A stretch of DNA of 64,000 nucleotides from Glandiceps talaboti (GCF_964340395.1 NC_135565.1:6146142-6210141); one strand, 5' to 3'. Positions 36,391-50,472 are shown, numbered from the stretch's first letter. Translations and numbers: made by a program. Notes: generated from the sequence alone by a model not told the origin.

Positions 36391-38339
36391 TACAAATTAC
36401 AATGTATATATCAGAAGATGTTTCTTACTTTTTGTGTGCTAATGAAAATATCTAGGTTTACAGTATATCATTCACAATTTTTAAGCATTTCATTCTATTT
36501 TCCAGTTTCAGTTGTTTCTAGTAGACATGTGTATTCTTTATCTCTGTCTCTGTATCTAATCAAAGTGAGTGATCATCTTCCCCTTTTTCTAGGCCAAGGT
36601 TTATGTAGGTGAGGTTAAAGGTTATGGTAATTTGCATACAGACATGTGCATGATATAAACCACCTCAGATGTGAATGAATATTGTAAATTTATCTGACAA
36701 CTACTAGATACTTCATCTCACCACTATCATGATAATTGAAAGAAGAAGGTTGCTATGGTATTTGTGTGGTAATATAAACAGAAGACTAGGAAAAGGATCT
36801 TTCATTTCCATCTTTACCCTCTTCAGGTCAAGTAGTCAGTGGTTAGCATATATCGAAAATCATGGCAGAGTTTCACCCTCAAATCTGATTAACTGGTTAA
36901 GTCAGTCCCCAGCTAGTCTAGATGTGAGGTATCGAATCATTCTCCTGTAAAGAGAGATCGTAAGATTTGATGAAGGATAGCATTAGACTAGTGGCCAGTG
37001 TACATGAAAAAAGTGTGTAAGGAATAAAACAATTATTTTTAGATCCCTGGCAAAAGGAAGGAAGTAATTCAGGAATATTTGAATTTGTCTTGACTAAACT
37101 CAAGTTATGGAGGAAGAACCCAGTGAAAACTATGATATGTGTGTGTGCTAGTATGATAAGAAACCAGGAAAAGATTTTTTTTTTGCACACTAAAGAAAAA
37201 AACATACCGATACAATATTTTCAGGAAGTCTGAGTTATGAGTACAATATAGTTGACATCATGTGTTAATGAGTTCATTTATATTCAGTGTCTGTTATGTG
37301 GTGATAGCTTTCAATTAGAAAGTTTACATGTATATGGTTTAAATCCTGATTTACAACCCACACTTAACTAGTCTGAAAAAATGGGAACTTGATTTACAGA
37401 TTGCGTTTCAAGTACTGTTGTGAGTTTGTATGAGGCTGGGCGTAGAATTATATACATTGTACATGTGTATGTTTGGTTTTACAACCCTTTCATTACAGGT
37501 GAAAGAGAAACTGGAACATTTGTAGCCTAGCATTAAGTTGTGTAGAGCTTTGGACTATCATCTCCCCACAGCCTAATATTTTGCTACACAGTTGTGTATT
37601 TGAAGCTAAAATTAGATTCTGATTCTTAGTTCTAGTTCCTATACGACGTATTACAAGTACATGTATTATCATCTCCACTCACGTATAGGGAAAGTCCTTA
37701 TTGAAGTTATTCTAACACAGAAATCTGTGCTACCTCCACTGGGTGAAGGGTAAATTATGCATGTCAGTACCCCCCACCCCTCCCCACCCCCGTTAAAAAT
37801 GTACACTTCCTAAGTGGAAAAGTGTAAATGTAGGAGTAGAATGTGGAAGAATTTCACCTCTCCTCCAATATTTGATATATTTCACATTTTCAAGTGGGTG
37901 CAAAGTAGAAAGGAACATGAAACAATGTCCCCTACTTTACACCCTTAACATTTTAACAATCTAGATAAAAATAGTTACATATCGAGTCAACTTAGGTAAG
38001 AATGCAGTAATACCAAAAAGTGACTAGAATTTCACTTATCTCTCAACCATTCTAGTAAACAGGGCTATTTGGGTCAAGAACAGAGGTCAAAGGTCATATA
38101 AGGTCAGAATGGGTGACATAGTTGGCAGTCTTCACATGATGAGTTGATCTCTTTACCATGTTATTGTAGATAGTAAAGTGATGAATTCTCACCAAGAAGG
38201 CCGATAAACTCTGCCATGATTTATCAGCAACGCTACTGCCAAGGCCGCTATTGGTTGGACCGGCTGATAATTTAACAGAAGCAAATGTAACTTGTATTCA
38301 CTGTTTGACTTCAAAATATTTACCCACATAAATTATCCA

Positions 38340-39030
38340 GGTATTCTGACAGTATACTGAAGTTTAATACAACTTACAAGGCTCATAGGGGAGTGAGAAA
38401 TATATCATTATCAAAGATATGGTGCTTCTAAGTAAGTGTTATCACAGATACTTTTTGCACTGTCAAATATTACTACCCAAATTAAACTTACCCTGTCATC
38501 TGACTGTTTCAAGGCTCACAAGGGGAGTGAGGAATATTTGTCTCAAATACACAGTGCTTAAATCTAAGTGAGTGTTATCCCAAATATTTGCCCACATAAA
38601 CTATTCTGTAAGTAAGAGTAGCTGTAATCTGGGTCTCAAGGCTCATGGAGGAGTGAGAAATATATGACTCTCAAATACATGAGTGCTTTGTAAACAGTGT
38701 TATCTCAGACACTTTTTGTGAACTCAACTATTTATTGTCAACATAAATTGTATATATACAATGTATTATATTATGTATATATTGTGCATGTATATGCTCT
38801 AGTTTCACAGACTCACTAGAGAGTTAGTATTACAACTAAATATATATTGTATACATCTACATCATACATGGTGTGCTTCCTGAGTTCTCGGCACTTTTCT
38901 TTAACCTCAAAATATAATGCTCATAAATTTTTACTCTAATCAGACTACACAGTGTGTGCTCTAGTTTCAAGATTCCTTTGGGAGTGAAGAATACATTCAT
39001 TTGTCAAATACATGTGTGTTTTGTTAGGGA
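38340..39030 (+). repeat. Degenerate tandem repeat, unit about 130-160 bases
   Basis: About five diverged units have 'tcaaggctca..ggggagtgag', 'aaatata', 'tcaaatacat' and 'agtgttatc.cagatacttt'. The last units are barely recognisable. Confidence 0.6.
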
Positions 39031-39068
39031 AGGTTCTCTACAGGCTTTTGTATATTTCTTGAAAGGTG

Positions 39069-39077
39069 CACACACGT

Positions 39078-39129
<52 letters not shown>

Positions 39130-39430
39130 TCACATACACACACAATGTACAATGTACATACACACATACACATAGATAAATACATGTACATCAGAAAATG
39201 TATACACACATACACACACATTGCACACACACACAATGCACACACACATGGACATACATGTACATGTACACAATGTAAACTGTTACAGTCATAAGATATG
39301 TAGATACATACATATACAGACACATGCAGACACAGACAGACAGACACATACATGTGTACATGTACTTGTACAAACACACATACACACATGTACATGTATA
39401 CCGGTATGTACAATGTACATGTACACACAA
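39069..39430. repeat. (AC)n microsatellite grading into ACAT/TACATG-rich sequence
   Basis: (AC)n at 39079-39125, then imperfect CACACATA, ACAGAC and TACATGTA blocks. Confidence 0.85.
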
Positions 39431-39815
39431 TATTTTCAAACAATCATGATATAGCATTATGAAAATCTTGTGAATGTGGAGCATCATGTCATGTACAAAT
39501 TACTATGTAGTATGTAGTGTGGCTACTATGGTGGTAGAGAGACAAGATACAATGTAAGTAATAAATCCCTACATTGTACCCCCTAACTAACTGAATAGAT
39601 ATTGACTGTATGGATATCATCACCTCTCATTTCTCATTTGACTACTGCAATTACTTTCTATCCTTGACATACTTTGTACATTATACATTGTAATCATTGA
39701 CTCAAAGCCTTTATGTCTTGTCAAAGTATAATGTATATGTATGTGTTTGTGTTTGTGTGCACGTGTCTCAGTCTGTACATGTATGCATGTTGATATTTAT
39801 AAAACGTGTATGTGC

Positions 39816-40050
<235 letters not shown>

Positions 40051-41039
40051 TGTGTCTATATGTACATTTTGTATGTATAATATATACTACTTCTAGACAG
40101 ATACAGTATGTACAATGTAGATGGATAGGCAGACTAAGGATGAAATAGACTTAAACTATGTAGATGGACAGGCAGATTGAGACTGTGAGAGTGGGACAGA
40201 CTTAAAGTATATTAAGGCGACAGAGAAATGATACTAAACTGAGATTAACAATGTCACACTATTACATACTTTTAGATATGGGTGTGGATAACCAGTTAAA
40301 AGAAAAGAAGTAATTTGGAATATAAAAAATAAAGTATAAAGTTCAGATTATCAGTCTAAGCTACAGGTCCATACTATTACAATTTAGGTCATAGTGACAG
40401 TGTACCATACTAAATTTATAACAACCCAGTGTATTAAAGTGATAGTAAATACACATATTGAACCAGATATACAGCAAGACAAGGTATAGAATTTCAATAC
40501 ACTGGCTGTACTAAATACTACTATACAGTGTGTGTCTATTTTGAGGAATGACTTATACGCCATGGAATGTTATGAGCTACATTGTAATCATGACTTCTGT
40601 GGTAGTAACTCACACAGCATTCACTCTGAACAAGGTACACGTTATGTACATGTACATGTATATAAAGAAAACGTGCCAAGACTGCAGTATTTCTGTGTGT
40701 CAGTGTTCTCTCAGGACAAGGTATTATAATATGGCCACAAAGCCCGCTAGTAAATTCTGAGCGCCCTCTCAATAGTGAAATGAAAACCAATCTGAAAACC
40801 ACTTTATTTGTAAGCAAAGTTGATATCAATACAACTATTTGACCCCAGATGGTCTTACCTAGTCACTGACTTGCAACTAGCAGTGTAGAGGGTGTCCTTA
40901 CGATCTCTTATGAAGATACATGTATGCTAAGGAGAATACTGTGTACTGGTACTGTTACTAAGAGAAGGCTCAACAGAATAAAAGTAACATCAAAATTAAA
41001 ATATTTAGTAATTACATTTAGATTTCATGGAAATTATCA

Positions 41040-41580
41040 TACTCCACATGTGTTGTGTTAACGTTAATGCCTGTGTTTATCATACTGTATCTTGTGTGTG
41101 TTCATTTACATAATGACTTCATTTGAATAATCACACTCTACATGTGTTGTTAGTGTTAACTCCTGTGTTTATCATACTGTTACTTGTGTGTGTTCATTTA
41201 CATAATGACTTCATTTGAATAATCACACTCTACATGTTTTGTGATAATGTTAACTCCTGTGTTTAGCATACTTACATGTGTTCATTTACATAATGACTTC
41301 ATTTGAATAATCACACTCTACATGTGTTGTGTTAGTGTTAACTCCTGTGTTTAGCATACTTGCATGTGTTCATTTACATAATGACTTCATTTGAATAATC
41401 ACACTCTACATGTGTTGTGGTAATGTTAACTCCTGTGTTTAGCATACTTGCATGTGTGTCATTTACATAATGACTTCATTTGAATAATCACACACTACAT
41501 GTGTTGTGTGAATGTTAACTCCTGTGTTTAGCATACTTGCATGTGTGTCATTTACATAATGACTTCATTTGAATAATTGT
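41040..41580 (+). repeat. Minisatellite, unit about 85-95 bases, about six copies
   Basis: Each unit has 'cacactctacatgtgttgtg', 'gttaactcctgtgtttagca' and 'catttacataatgacttcat'. Copies are close to identical, so the array is young. Confidence 0.92.
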
Positions 41581-42729
41581 GTGTACATGTATCCTTTTGC
41601 ACATCACTCACCATCAAGATGAACCCTGCTTACTAGCTGAATAGTTTCAAACTGTTATGATGTCTTGATAAGGAAATCGTCACAAGCTTGTGGATATGAG
41701 AGCTATTTTAATTTAGCATATCTGTGCCGAAAACAGGCTAAAATTTCTGTGCAGACTTACATGTACATGTACATACATGTATGTGTGTTTGGTGAACTTT
41801 GTTTCCATAGTTCATTCTAGGGTCTATGATTTCTAGTGTGTTGTTATCAAGCCGTCAACACTAAAACTAGGCTTGTCCCATAACACTGTACATGTACATG
41901 GGAATTTGATGACAAGTAACAACTGTTTATACAAGTAGACATACTTGATATTGAGAGCACTGGTTATATTCACTAAGTACATGTACATGTATGTATGTGT
42001 ATGCCCACCGTATACCTTTTGTAAACATTTCAAACAAAAAGATAAGAAATTCTTTGTTTTCTCAGTGACCTTAATGTCTGTTTTCTTTCCCCAGTGATGT
42101 TTGTACATATTTCATCAAACTATCACAGAAGGGGTATTCTGACTGTCATTTCATTTGGTTTTGGGTCGAAGCAATATGTTTCAAAAGTAACAACAATTAA
42201 AAAAAGATAAAATAAAATAAAATAAAATCCTGACCTACCTACCCTATTCTCTGACGCCATGCTATCAGAAACATACATTTTTTTTTTGCTACATGTATGT
42301 AAGAAAACGCTGATAAACTTTGGGAATAAACCAAATGTTTTTCACACGTGAATTGTAATCCTGTATCAAATCCTAATCCTTATAATATGAACGGATTTCA
42401 TTTTAAGTTCATCTAAATTCCTACTAGGAAAAGATAGTGTAACATAATTGTATTATCTTTGTGAGTGATACTTAAAATATGGAGTTAATTAACCATTTTA
42501 GTTAAACTTTATTGAAAAACCTAATGTAGTAATTTGTAATGTCATTTTATCTTGGAGTGTAATGTATACAAGTCTTCTACACTTATCTCAGTATTCCGTG
42601 ATGGATTCATAACCTTTGACCTGAAGTACCTGCAGTTATAATTTAGATGTGCTTTGAAGTGTCCTCCTCTGTGACCCATATGATACCATTATTGATATTG
42701 AGTCTACTTGTGGTTATAAGTGCATAGAG

Positions 42730-43138
42730 ATGACCTGCCCCAGAAATATAATACATCAAGAAGTGTATTTAAAATAACCCACAATATGACAGCCTGCCCC
42801 TGAAATATACATCAAGAAAAGTAAGCCAAATATGACAGCCTGCCCCTGAAATATACATCAAGAAATGTAACCCAGATATGACAACCTGCCCCTGAAATAT
42901 ACATCAAGAAAAGTAACCCAGATATGACAGCCTGCCCCTGAAATATACATCAAGAAAAGTAACCCATATATGAAAACCTGACCCTGAAATATACATCAAG
43001 AAAAGTAACCCATATATGACAACCTGACCCTGAAATATACATCAAGAAAAGTAACCCATATATGACAACCTGACCCTGAAATATACATCAAGAAAAGTAA
43101 CCCAGATATGACAGCCTGCCCCTGAAATATACATCAAA
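42730..43138 (+). repeat. Minisatellite, unit about 46 bases, about nine copies
   Basis: Units carry 'atatgacagcctgcccctga', 'aatatacatcaagaaaagta' and 'accc'. A sub-type with 'cctgaccctg' fills the middle. Confidence 0.93.
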
Positions 43139-43369
43139 AACTATATTTAATATGTTGGTGTAATACTAGTGTTTGTATAGCCGAGGGATGTTTTGACAGA
43201 GAGTAATGACGCACAGAGATGCTAGAATGACGTAATTTAGGTATTTGTATTAGTGTAATGTTTGCTGTTCAATCTGCTTGACATTACATGTGTGCATACG
43301 TCTAAATCATGTATGCCAATTGTCTGCAGATATAATTATAACTATATTATTATTATTGCAATACTTTGT

Positions 43370-43560
43370 ACATACCGTAAACCTAGATATATTTTCTCCA
43401 CTAGAAAGTTTTGCATTTTCACAGTCTTCCACGAGTCAAAGATTACTATTTGCTAATTACCAGATTGCTACATTGTGTTCTTGTATATGAAGGCATTTAG
43501 TCAATTTTTGTGTTTTTGTTTTCTAGCTGAGGAAGTGAAAAGAATATAGCAAAAATTTTC
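43370..43560 (+). repeat. Dispersed repeat family 4, copy 1
   Basis: 'gtaaacctagatat', 'ttttacagtct'-like, 'ctaattaccagattg.tacat' and 'tgtgttc' match 61945-62170 on the + strand and 47640-47790 on the - strand. This looks like a MITE, but I could not fix its ends. Confidence 0.65.
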
Positions 43561-45587
43561 ATTTTTACAATTATATAATATTGTATCTCTGTAGTGGTAT
43601 TGTGTTGTATTTTACTGTTACTTCATAAACATATGAAATTTACCTGAACTCCATGCAATTTTCCCATAATTCCAGATCATATTTTTGTACTCCTAACTTC
43701 CCATTTGTAACTGTATTAAATTCTATCTAATTTGTCCCCCCCCCCCCCCTTTGCTTGCTAGTGGTTCATAAACATTAAAAAAGGTTGTATTTAGCTATAT
43801 CTGACTAAAACAGAGATAACTTTCACTGTCAAATATTTAATTTATGTATAGCTGTATTGTATATTACTGTTCAGATACTGGGAGTAAAAGTCATTTCATA
43901 TATATACTGTACACTTTGTCAGGACGACTTTCATAAACTCTGGGTTCTTAGTATCAAATGAAAATTACATGTACAACTCAGATAAAAGATTTTTTGGCAA
44001 TTTTTTAACGTTAGAAATTTTCATTTGATGACAAAACAAACTGTACATCATATGTGTTGTGTGGAATGGTTGTACTATATATTTTTAAGGGATATCATTG
44101 CATCATAAAAAAAAGTTGGCATTTTGCCTAGAACCTTTTCACTGGTGATGCATAATAACTATCCATCATATTTTTCATGAGTAAAAAAAAAATGGATTCA
44201 CATGTTTTATCACACCCACATTAGTGAAAATATTGGGTAGAAATCCTCAAATAAAAATGTCATATTTGATTGTATGTGATGATACATTAATAATCTGTTG
44301 TAATATTTGTGTGAAGTACAGGGTGGAGTGATTTGTATGATTATATTTACTGGGAAATATTCTTGGAATGTCAATAATACTCATAAAACTAGGTGGTTTG
44401 AGGTTAATTGGTATTAAACTAGGTGGTATATGGAGGTCACACATCTCATTATCCTGTCTAGCTTGTCTGTGTTTCCCCTTGTGGTCGTTTGTTATCTAGG
44501 TCACAGTCGTAGAAGAAAACATAACTGACAGTTTTGAAGGGCAGACGTGGTCGAGTCTTCGGCTATTTTCATTTTATTTGAATAAAATATTTTTATTTAA
44601 AAAAGACACACCCATGTCTTTCTGTGTGAAGTGACAACCTAACTGAATGATCGTGAAAACAGTCGGGTGAACCAGTATAGCCCTGAGGGCTCAGTATTTG
44701 ATATATGTAATGTATGCATATTGTACATGTATGAAGTTCAAACAGAAAATACAGTATGTATTGCATTTTCTGATTATTTTTGTCGTTGGTTCTACAATGT
44801 GCAAAATTTTATATCCAAATATCCAGAATTAAAGGGGAACACCACTTCAGGAAATAGAGATATTTTCACAAATTATGAGTTCTGGAGAGTCATTTCATGA
44901 TTTTACATCACCTACAATTACTTGGTTTTATTAGGGTATCTTTGCTGTGGGCTGTTGCATCATGGGAGTTATAAATAATGTATTCAAGTTGTACATTTGA
45001 ATATTCATGAGTCCTGAGTACCTATACCCATCAGTGTAAAACAGTTCTCATGAATATTGAACTGGAAAATACACATCATGTACTCATAGTGATAAAACCC
45101 TTGTAAGTTATGAGTATTGTATTTGATTGGGAGGTAGTATCTTATTAATACCTGAAACTGTTCACTGAAAGAACAATACAAAGAATTTAGAAACATTAAC
45201 TTTTACAGGTAAATCAGTGACTTAGTGATCTCTAGAAGACTGTATAAAATATACAAAGCTGACCCATTCAACAAGTTGTTACACATTGTTTTACTTACTT
45301 CATGTAGATATGGGCACTTTTTACTTCTGAACACTGCAGGATTGTGATTGAACAGAGAGAGAGTTTTGTTTACATTAATTTAGATTTTTAAATTCCCATC
45401 AATAACAATTATGTTGTGTTCAGCAGTGAATGTTATCTACCTAGCAGGGATCACCCTGGCTCCAGAGCTGCATGAGCCAATGTCCCATTTGGAGAAAATG
45501 AGTGAGACAATTTGAAAACTGTGTGGGACGGAAGTAAAAATATGGCAACTGTATGTGCGTCATGTGTATATTATACTGGTATACACT

Positions 45588-45649
<62 letters not shown>

Positions 45650-45796
45650 ATTGTGATCATAAGCCTATGGATTTCATATCAACTTTCATACTAGAATTTG
45701 CTACTGTACAAATAAACACAGTACATACACATCAACATATTAACTTCATGAAACATTTATTTCATAGGAAAATACCACGTCAACGGTCTATAACTC

Positions 45797-46318
45797 CTAT
45801 ACTTGTCTTGCATTGTACATCATTGTCCTTAACTGTAGATTTCTGCGAAGGTAGCAGATCATTTCTCCCTTGTCCTTATCGTGACGCAAAAACGACCCAT
45901 ACATAGCCAGCCAATTATTTTGAAATTTCCGGTTTGTCTTGCGACCTACACCAGGACATACCCATTCTTCGTCCTCACTAGCGAATGTAGTCGAATCCAG
46001 ATTAGTTCCCAGCGAAGGAGTAACTTTTGTACAATAGTCCAAGATAGAGCATTTGCGTTTCTTGGTCCCACTCGTACCAATCTGATATTTGATAGGCTTG
46101 TTTTCCTGTATTTACCTTTATTCCATCGTTATTGCGTCTTTTTCGTGAGTTTTTTTCCCCAGGGCGAATGCCAGTTTTTTTTCCCCCGGGGAAAAAAACT
46201 CACGAAAAAGACGCAATAACGATGGAATAAAGGTAAATACAGGAAAACCAGCCTATCTAATATCAGATTTTAATCAGATTGCACTCGTACTGGCACCCGA
46301 CGTCTTTGAAAGCTCCAT
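45797..46318 (-). pseudogene. hAT-type transposase N-terminal fragment, split by an insertion
   Basis: An ATG at 46318-46316 starts a frame (MELSKTSGASTS) that is cut by the nested element at 46281. It resumes in the same frame at 46068 (GTKKRKCSILDYC), if one copy of the 9-base duplication is discounted. It goes on through NRKFQNNWLAMYGSFLRHDK and EMICYL, which recalls the TTF-type zinc-finger region of hAT transposases. After Y-L at about 45850 the similarity ends, perhaps at the internal deletion point; the frame stops at 45797. The expected cysteine pattern is incomplete. Confidence 0.65.
46078..46281. mobile_element. Foldback (Mutator-like) MITE with a 9-base target duplication
   Basis: Arms of about 82 bases are nearly perfect inverted copies (left 46079-46160, right 46188-46269, about two mismatches) around a 27-base centre. 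The outermost CAATCTGAT and ATCAGATTG are also inverted; on the right a 12-base stretch is doubled. CACTCGTAC flanks both sides (46069-46077 and 46282-46290). Long TIRs with a 9-base duplication are the mark of Mutator-like elements. No protein is encoded. Confidence 0.85.
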
Positions 46319-46671
46319 TACGTACACATGTACGTGTGACTAATCAGTAATGAACATTTACTGTATCAACTCCGTTGATTTGTCGATGAGCGCCTGCCTT
46401 CATGTCGGCAACCAATCATAGAGACTGTTTGAAAGGGGCATGATGCAGATAAACCTTGCCGCCTGAGGGCAGCAAAAGACATGCGTAGTATGCGCCTTGT
46501 ACGTTAGTAGTAAACAAAAGCTTAGATATGATGTCGCGTATCTATCACAGTGACGCGCTATTAGTATCGACGGTGCGATTTTGTGTCCCAATTGAGTTTT
46601 CTGGACGCGATATTTTTGTTTTTACAGCGCAAATAGCGCGTGATCGCGGCCCAGAGTGATCCCTGCCTAGT

Positions 46672-46697
46672 CTCAGACCACTATTGAGTGGTCCGAG
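46672..46697. repeat. CTCAGACCACT palindrome, copy 1
   Basis: CTCAGACCACT and AGTGGTCCGAG flank a four-base loop, two bases after the right CCTAG flank of the hAT-like element. Related hairpins lie at 49814-49843 and 50473-50507, with a half-site at 51369-51379. Confidence 0.7.
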
Positions 46698-47639
46698 ATC
46701 TCGTAAAACAACAACCTAAACTTGCAAAAATGATTGATCTGATCGTAATTATATATACATGTAGCCTTCTGGTGAATACTTCCTGTTTTAGCTGTAAGAA
46801 ACTGTATAACGATGTTGGCAGAAGCCAAAGGTACCCCTGGTAGACTGCGAGTACAGATTATGTTTTGTCTATGTCTGTCCTAAACCCTTAGACAAATGTA
46901 TTGATTTAGTCTTGATTGTATGCAAATTAAGTTGTAGAACAATAGAAGAGTAAACAATTGACAATGCAATTCTTATGCAAATAAGAACATGAAGTAGACA
47001 AATAAAATAGAACAATGGACATGTGACTGTCATTTTCAAGGGAACCCCTATAGTGTGGACAGCTTTCACTACAAGAATGCTTGGATGGGCTGGGTTGTCT
47101 ATTCACAGACTGTGTCAGTCTGGAATAATTTGGTCCCCAGGTACTGGCAATTCAATGACTGGTGAACTAGCAAGGGTAACTTTTTTTGCATACAAAGCAC
47201 CACATTGTGTTCAAGTGTTATTGTGTTGGACAGAGTAAAGTGTACTATTTATGGTGTGAAGAACAATAAACACTCATGGTGTGCTATTGACTACGATTTA
47301 TAGCTGTTGATACTAAGAACTGTGAAAAATAGAAACTGGCTGTGATCATAAAGTATACAACATTGTACCAAGGGGTCATAAATAAACAGTGCAATACCTG
47401 TATTGTGTTGCATGTAAAGGCCCATTATTCAGTCCCAGGTTCTTGCATTAATGCTATCTTATCAGTGGAATCACACAGAGGAAATAGGATAATTCATTTG
47501 TTCAGACTTTTTCTAACATTTCTAAAGCTCTACCAGAACCAGACACTGTTTTTCAAACCGAAATTTTAGTCTTATCCAACCTGGGTAAATATTCTGATGC
47601 TACATTTAAAGGTCATTGTAGCAATGTTAGAACCCTGGA

Positions 47640-47790
47640 TGTCGTATAATTAGTACTCCTGTAAACCTTGAAGTTTTTGCTTATTTCGCTGGAAAACAAA
47701 AACATGAAAATAAGTAGTGACTAAAATGGCTTTTTGTACATGAACACTATGTACCAGTCTGGTAATTTAGTCAAAATTAGTCTTTGAGAA
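47640..47790 (-). repeat. Dispersed repeat family 4, copy 2
   Basis: On the + strand it reads 'aataagtagtgactaaaatg', 'acatgaacactatgtaccag' and 'tctggtaattta', the reverse complement of blocks at 62030-62160. Confidence 0.65.
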
Positions 47791-48537
47791 CTAGCTGAAG
47801 ACTGTAAGCGGTGTAAAATTGGAACATTTTGTAGTAGTGAAAATATCAAGGTTTACAAATTACAGAAAGTACATGTATCTTGTGAGTGCAGCCATTGATA
47901 TCACATACATGTATCATGGGATTAGATTCGTTCTGGGCCAACTCTTTCTATAGCTCTTCCAAACAACTACATGTACATGTACACACCTGAATTTTAATCC
48001 AAATCAAAACAGGGTCTTGCAGATGAACAGGTTAATAATATACAGTCGAGTATAATATATTACCTGTAACTCAGCAGAGAAAGCACAACTTACAATTACT
48101 TAATCTGGGTCTATTGATGTCTTGGTAGTAAATCAGTACATGGTAGCATTATTCTGTTACAAATGTTGACCCACACACTGATAATAGTTTGGTCTCCAGA
48201 GAGGTTTTTGTGTACATGTAGACATAGTCAGGGTGTGTGTACAGTATAACATGTACACGCTAGGATGTCATTAGTCTTTTATGATGGCTAGTGATGTACA
48301 TTATATATTGACAATATTAACAATGTGTAGAAAGACACAGTAAACATTACCTTAAGATTGTCAACACTACTTGTAAACTTATAGACACTCACATGGTGAT
48401 CAAATTACAGTTATGTCAACTAGGAATGCACAATTCTACAAATATTAGTATTTGAAAGTGATTGTGAACAGGGCATGCACTTAGGTTTTCTGGCTACTGT
48501 GCAGAGGACCACCTAGAGTCTGGCATGTGGTAGGCAG

Positions 48538-48586
48538 CCAATCAATCAATCAATCAATTAATCAATCAATCATTCAATCAATCAAT

Positions 48587-48617
<31 letters not shown>

Positions 48618-48796
48618 TCAACCAATTAATTAATCAATCAATCAATCAGTCAGTCAGCCAGCCAGCCATTTAGTCAGTCAGTCAGTCAGTCAGTCAGTCA
48701 CTGAGTCACTGAGCCAGCCAGCCAGTCTGTCAATTAGTCAGCCAGCCAGCCAGCCATTCAGTCAGCCAGCCAGCCAGCCCGTCAGCCAGCCAGTCT
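48538..48796. repeat. Evolving tetranucleotide array (AATC)n, (AGTC)n, (AGCC)n
   Basis: The unit changes stepwise along the array from CAAT through CAGT to CAGC, with mixed borders. This suggests point changes spread by slippage. Confidence 0.92.
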
Positions 48797-49217
48797 GCTG
48801 AAAGAATACATGCTATTATATAAAGATATAATGAACACAAAATAAGAGATATTATACAAAACAGTGAGTCTTACAAAATGAGTTTCTTTTTAATGAATTA
48901 CAATGTGTGTTGCACTAATGTCAAAATACATTTGGTAAATCATTCCATAGCTCCAGCCCATACAGCACTGCCACCAACTACCCTATTGAGTTGAGTTGAG
49001 CTATACGACGTAAACATGATTACCCATTACAATTCTGCTGATGCTAAAAGTAACACCTTTTAGCACCTTCTTACACCTGTACCCATATGGTGAATAACGC
49101 CACCAGCCTACGCTTTGGGGCCATGTGTAAATAAAACTTGTTTGTCTAAACTAAGCATCTTGCTGGAACTCGTTGACACCTCTCAATCCGATAATGGTCA
49201 GTAGTTGTACCTCAGAT

Positions 49218-49248
49218 CACAGACAAGAAACTGTGTTCCTTGTCTGTG
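49218..49248. repeat. CACAGACAAG inverted repeat, copy 2
   Basis: CACAGACAAG and CTTGTCTGTG flank 11 bases. The same decamer forms the hairpin at 17971-18000, and 'gtgttccttgtctgtg' recurs near 50453. CpG-bearing, GC-richer sequence at 49250-49660 follows and may be part of an element. A - strand frame at 49421-49660 begins at TTG and has no recognised domain. Confidence 0.6.
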
Positions 49249-49813
49249 CTCAGATGTTGTACCATGGCTCACAGTCCTGCTTGCAGACGGTACACGCGTT
49301 TCGCTCAACACCGTCCTACGAAAAGTAACCGTCCTATAGCGAGTGCGAAAACAAAATACTTTCGCACCAATAACAAAATAATTACATATAATTTTTTTTT
49401 CTTCTAAAGGCTTAAAGCTATCAAATATTAGCAATCGGTCGAATATGTACTAATTTTACATCTTTTTGACGATAGTAGTCGCTGGTACGATCACAAAAAG
49501 TGTCGAAATCGGAACTTTTCCAGTTCCGACTGATTTCAAAGTCCCGCCTTACAAACTCCGCCACATTTGATCGGGCGTCCACTTGGGCATAAATTACGAT
49601 TGAACTTGTGATTTCGGGATTTCTGGTCCTCCGGACTGGGACTAGTACTTTTGTAGCCAAGGCGAGGTAAAATTACTAAATAGTTGATTTATTGCTGATA
49701 TTTGAACACAGGTGCGTTAAATCTTTAGTTACTAGCATTTCAGGTAAGCCCAGGTTTCACAACTGTCTCTTTGTAGGCGACTTACTCCGTATGCAAGCAG
49801 GGCGACATGGACC

Positions 49814-49843
49814 CTCAGACCACTAATGGTCAACCGGTCTGAG
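49814..49843. repeat. CTCAGACCACT palindrome, copy 2
   Basis: CTCAGACCACT is followed by an imperfect inverted match (CCGGTCTGAG). Confidence 0.6.
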
Positions 49844-50472
49844 ATGGATCATAGACCCTACGAAATGGATGTAGCCTAGTAGAAATGTCTGTATTTGTGA
49901 ACAGTAAGGAATGTCTCTCAGATAGACTGTGTCCATGACTGTACAATGTTGTGTCAATCAAGGCCTCTTCGCAGGTTTGTGAAAATGATGCTGGGGACTA
50001 ATCTCCATTTCAAAAAGGGAAGTTTTTCTAACTGAAAAAGGTGTTTGTCCTAAATGTTCGATAACTTGCATTTCCGTCATTTTCTCGTCTCTGTTAATTT
50101 TAGCGACGAAGGGATATGATATTCTATAGAACGCCTTTTGTTTTATCAATTACAAACAATAGCATGTGAAGGGCGATATAATGTTGCCTTGTCCGAGAAA
50201 CGGGAAGTACACTAGCTGTTTTCACTTCACTGCTCACACTTACATTGAAGAGCTATGTAGTCAGTAATCTTGGCTAGTCTATTCTATTGTCAAACAGAAT
50301 TTTCCCTCAAATTCAACATCACTGTCAGAATATATTCGAGAAAGGTTTACAACGTTTAAACTTTATTCATCCTGGATTCAATAGCAAGTGTACATTCTTT
50401 GATCACGGATTTGCGAGTGCAAAACATTATAAAAGCACGGGACTGCAATTTTGTGTTCCTTGTCTGTGTAAC

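Larger units (their letters stand above)
45445..46665 (-). mobile_element. Non-autonomous hAT-like DNA transposon
   Basis: The ends are inverted: CAGGGATCACCCTGGCTCC at 45445 and, on the other strand from 46665, CAGGGATCACTCTGGGCCG (16 of 19 match). The CAGGG start is typical of hAT elements. A direct repeat CCTAG flanks both sides (45440-45444 and 46666-46670), which would fit the 5-base duplication of some hAT groups. Inside is the beginning of a transposase-like frame on the - strand. The catalytic and dimerisation regions are absent in 1221 bases, so this is an internally deleted copy. A second element is nested at 46078-46281. Confidence 0.75.

Noticed and set aside
47023-47238. Possible exon in the SBF intron
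   Set aside because: The start is GTG, there is no known motif, and no match to any part of SBF that I can recall.
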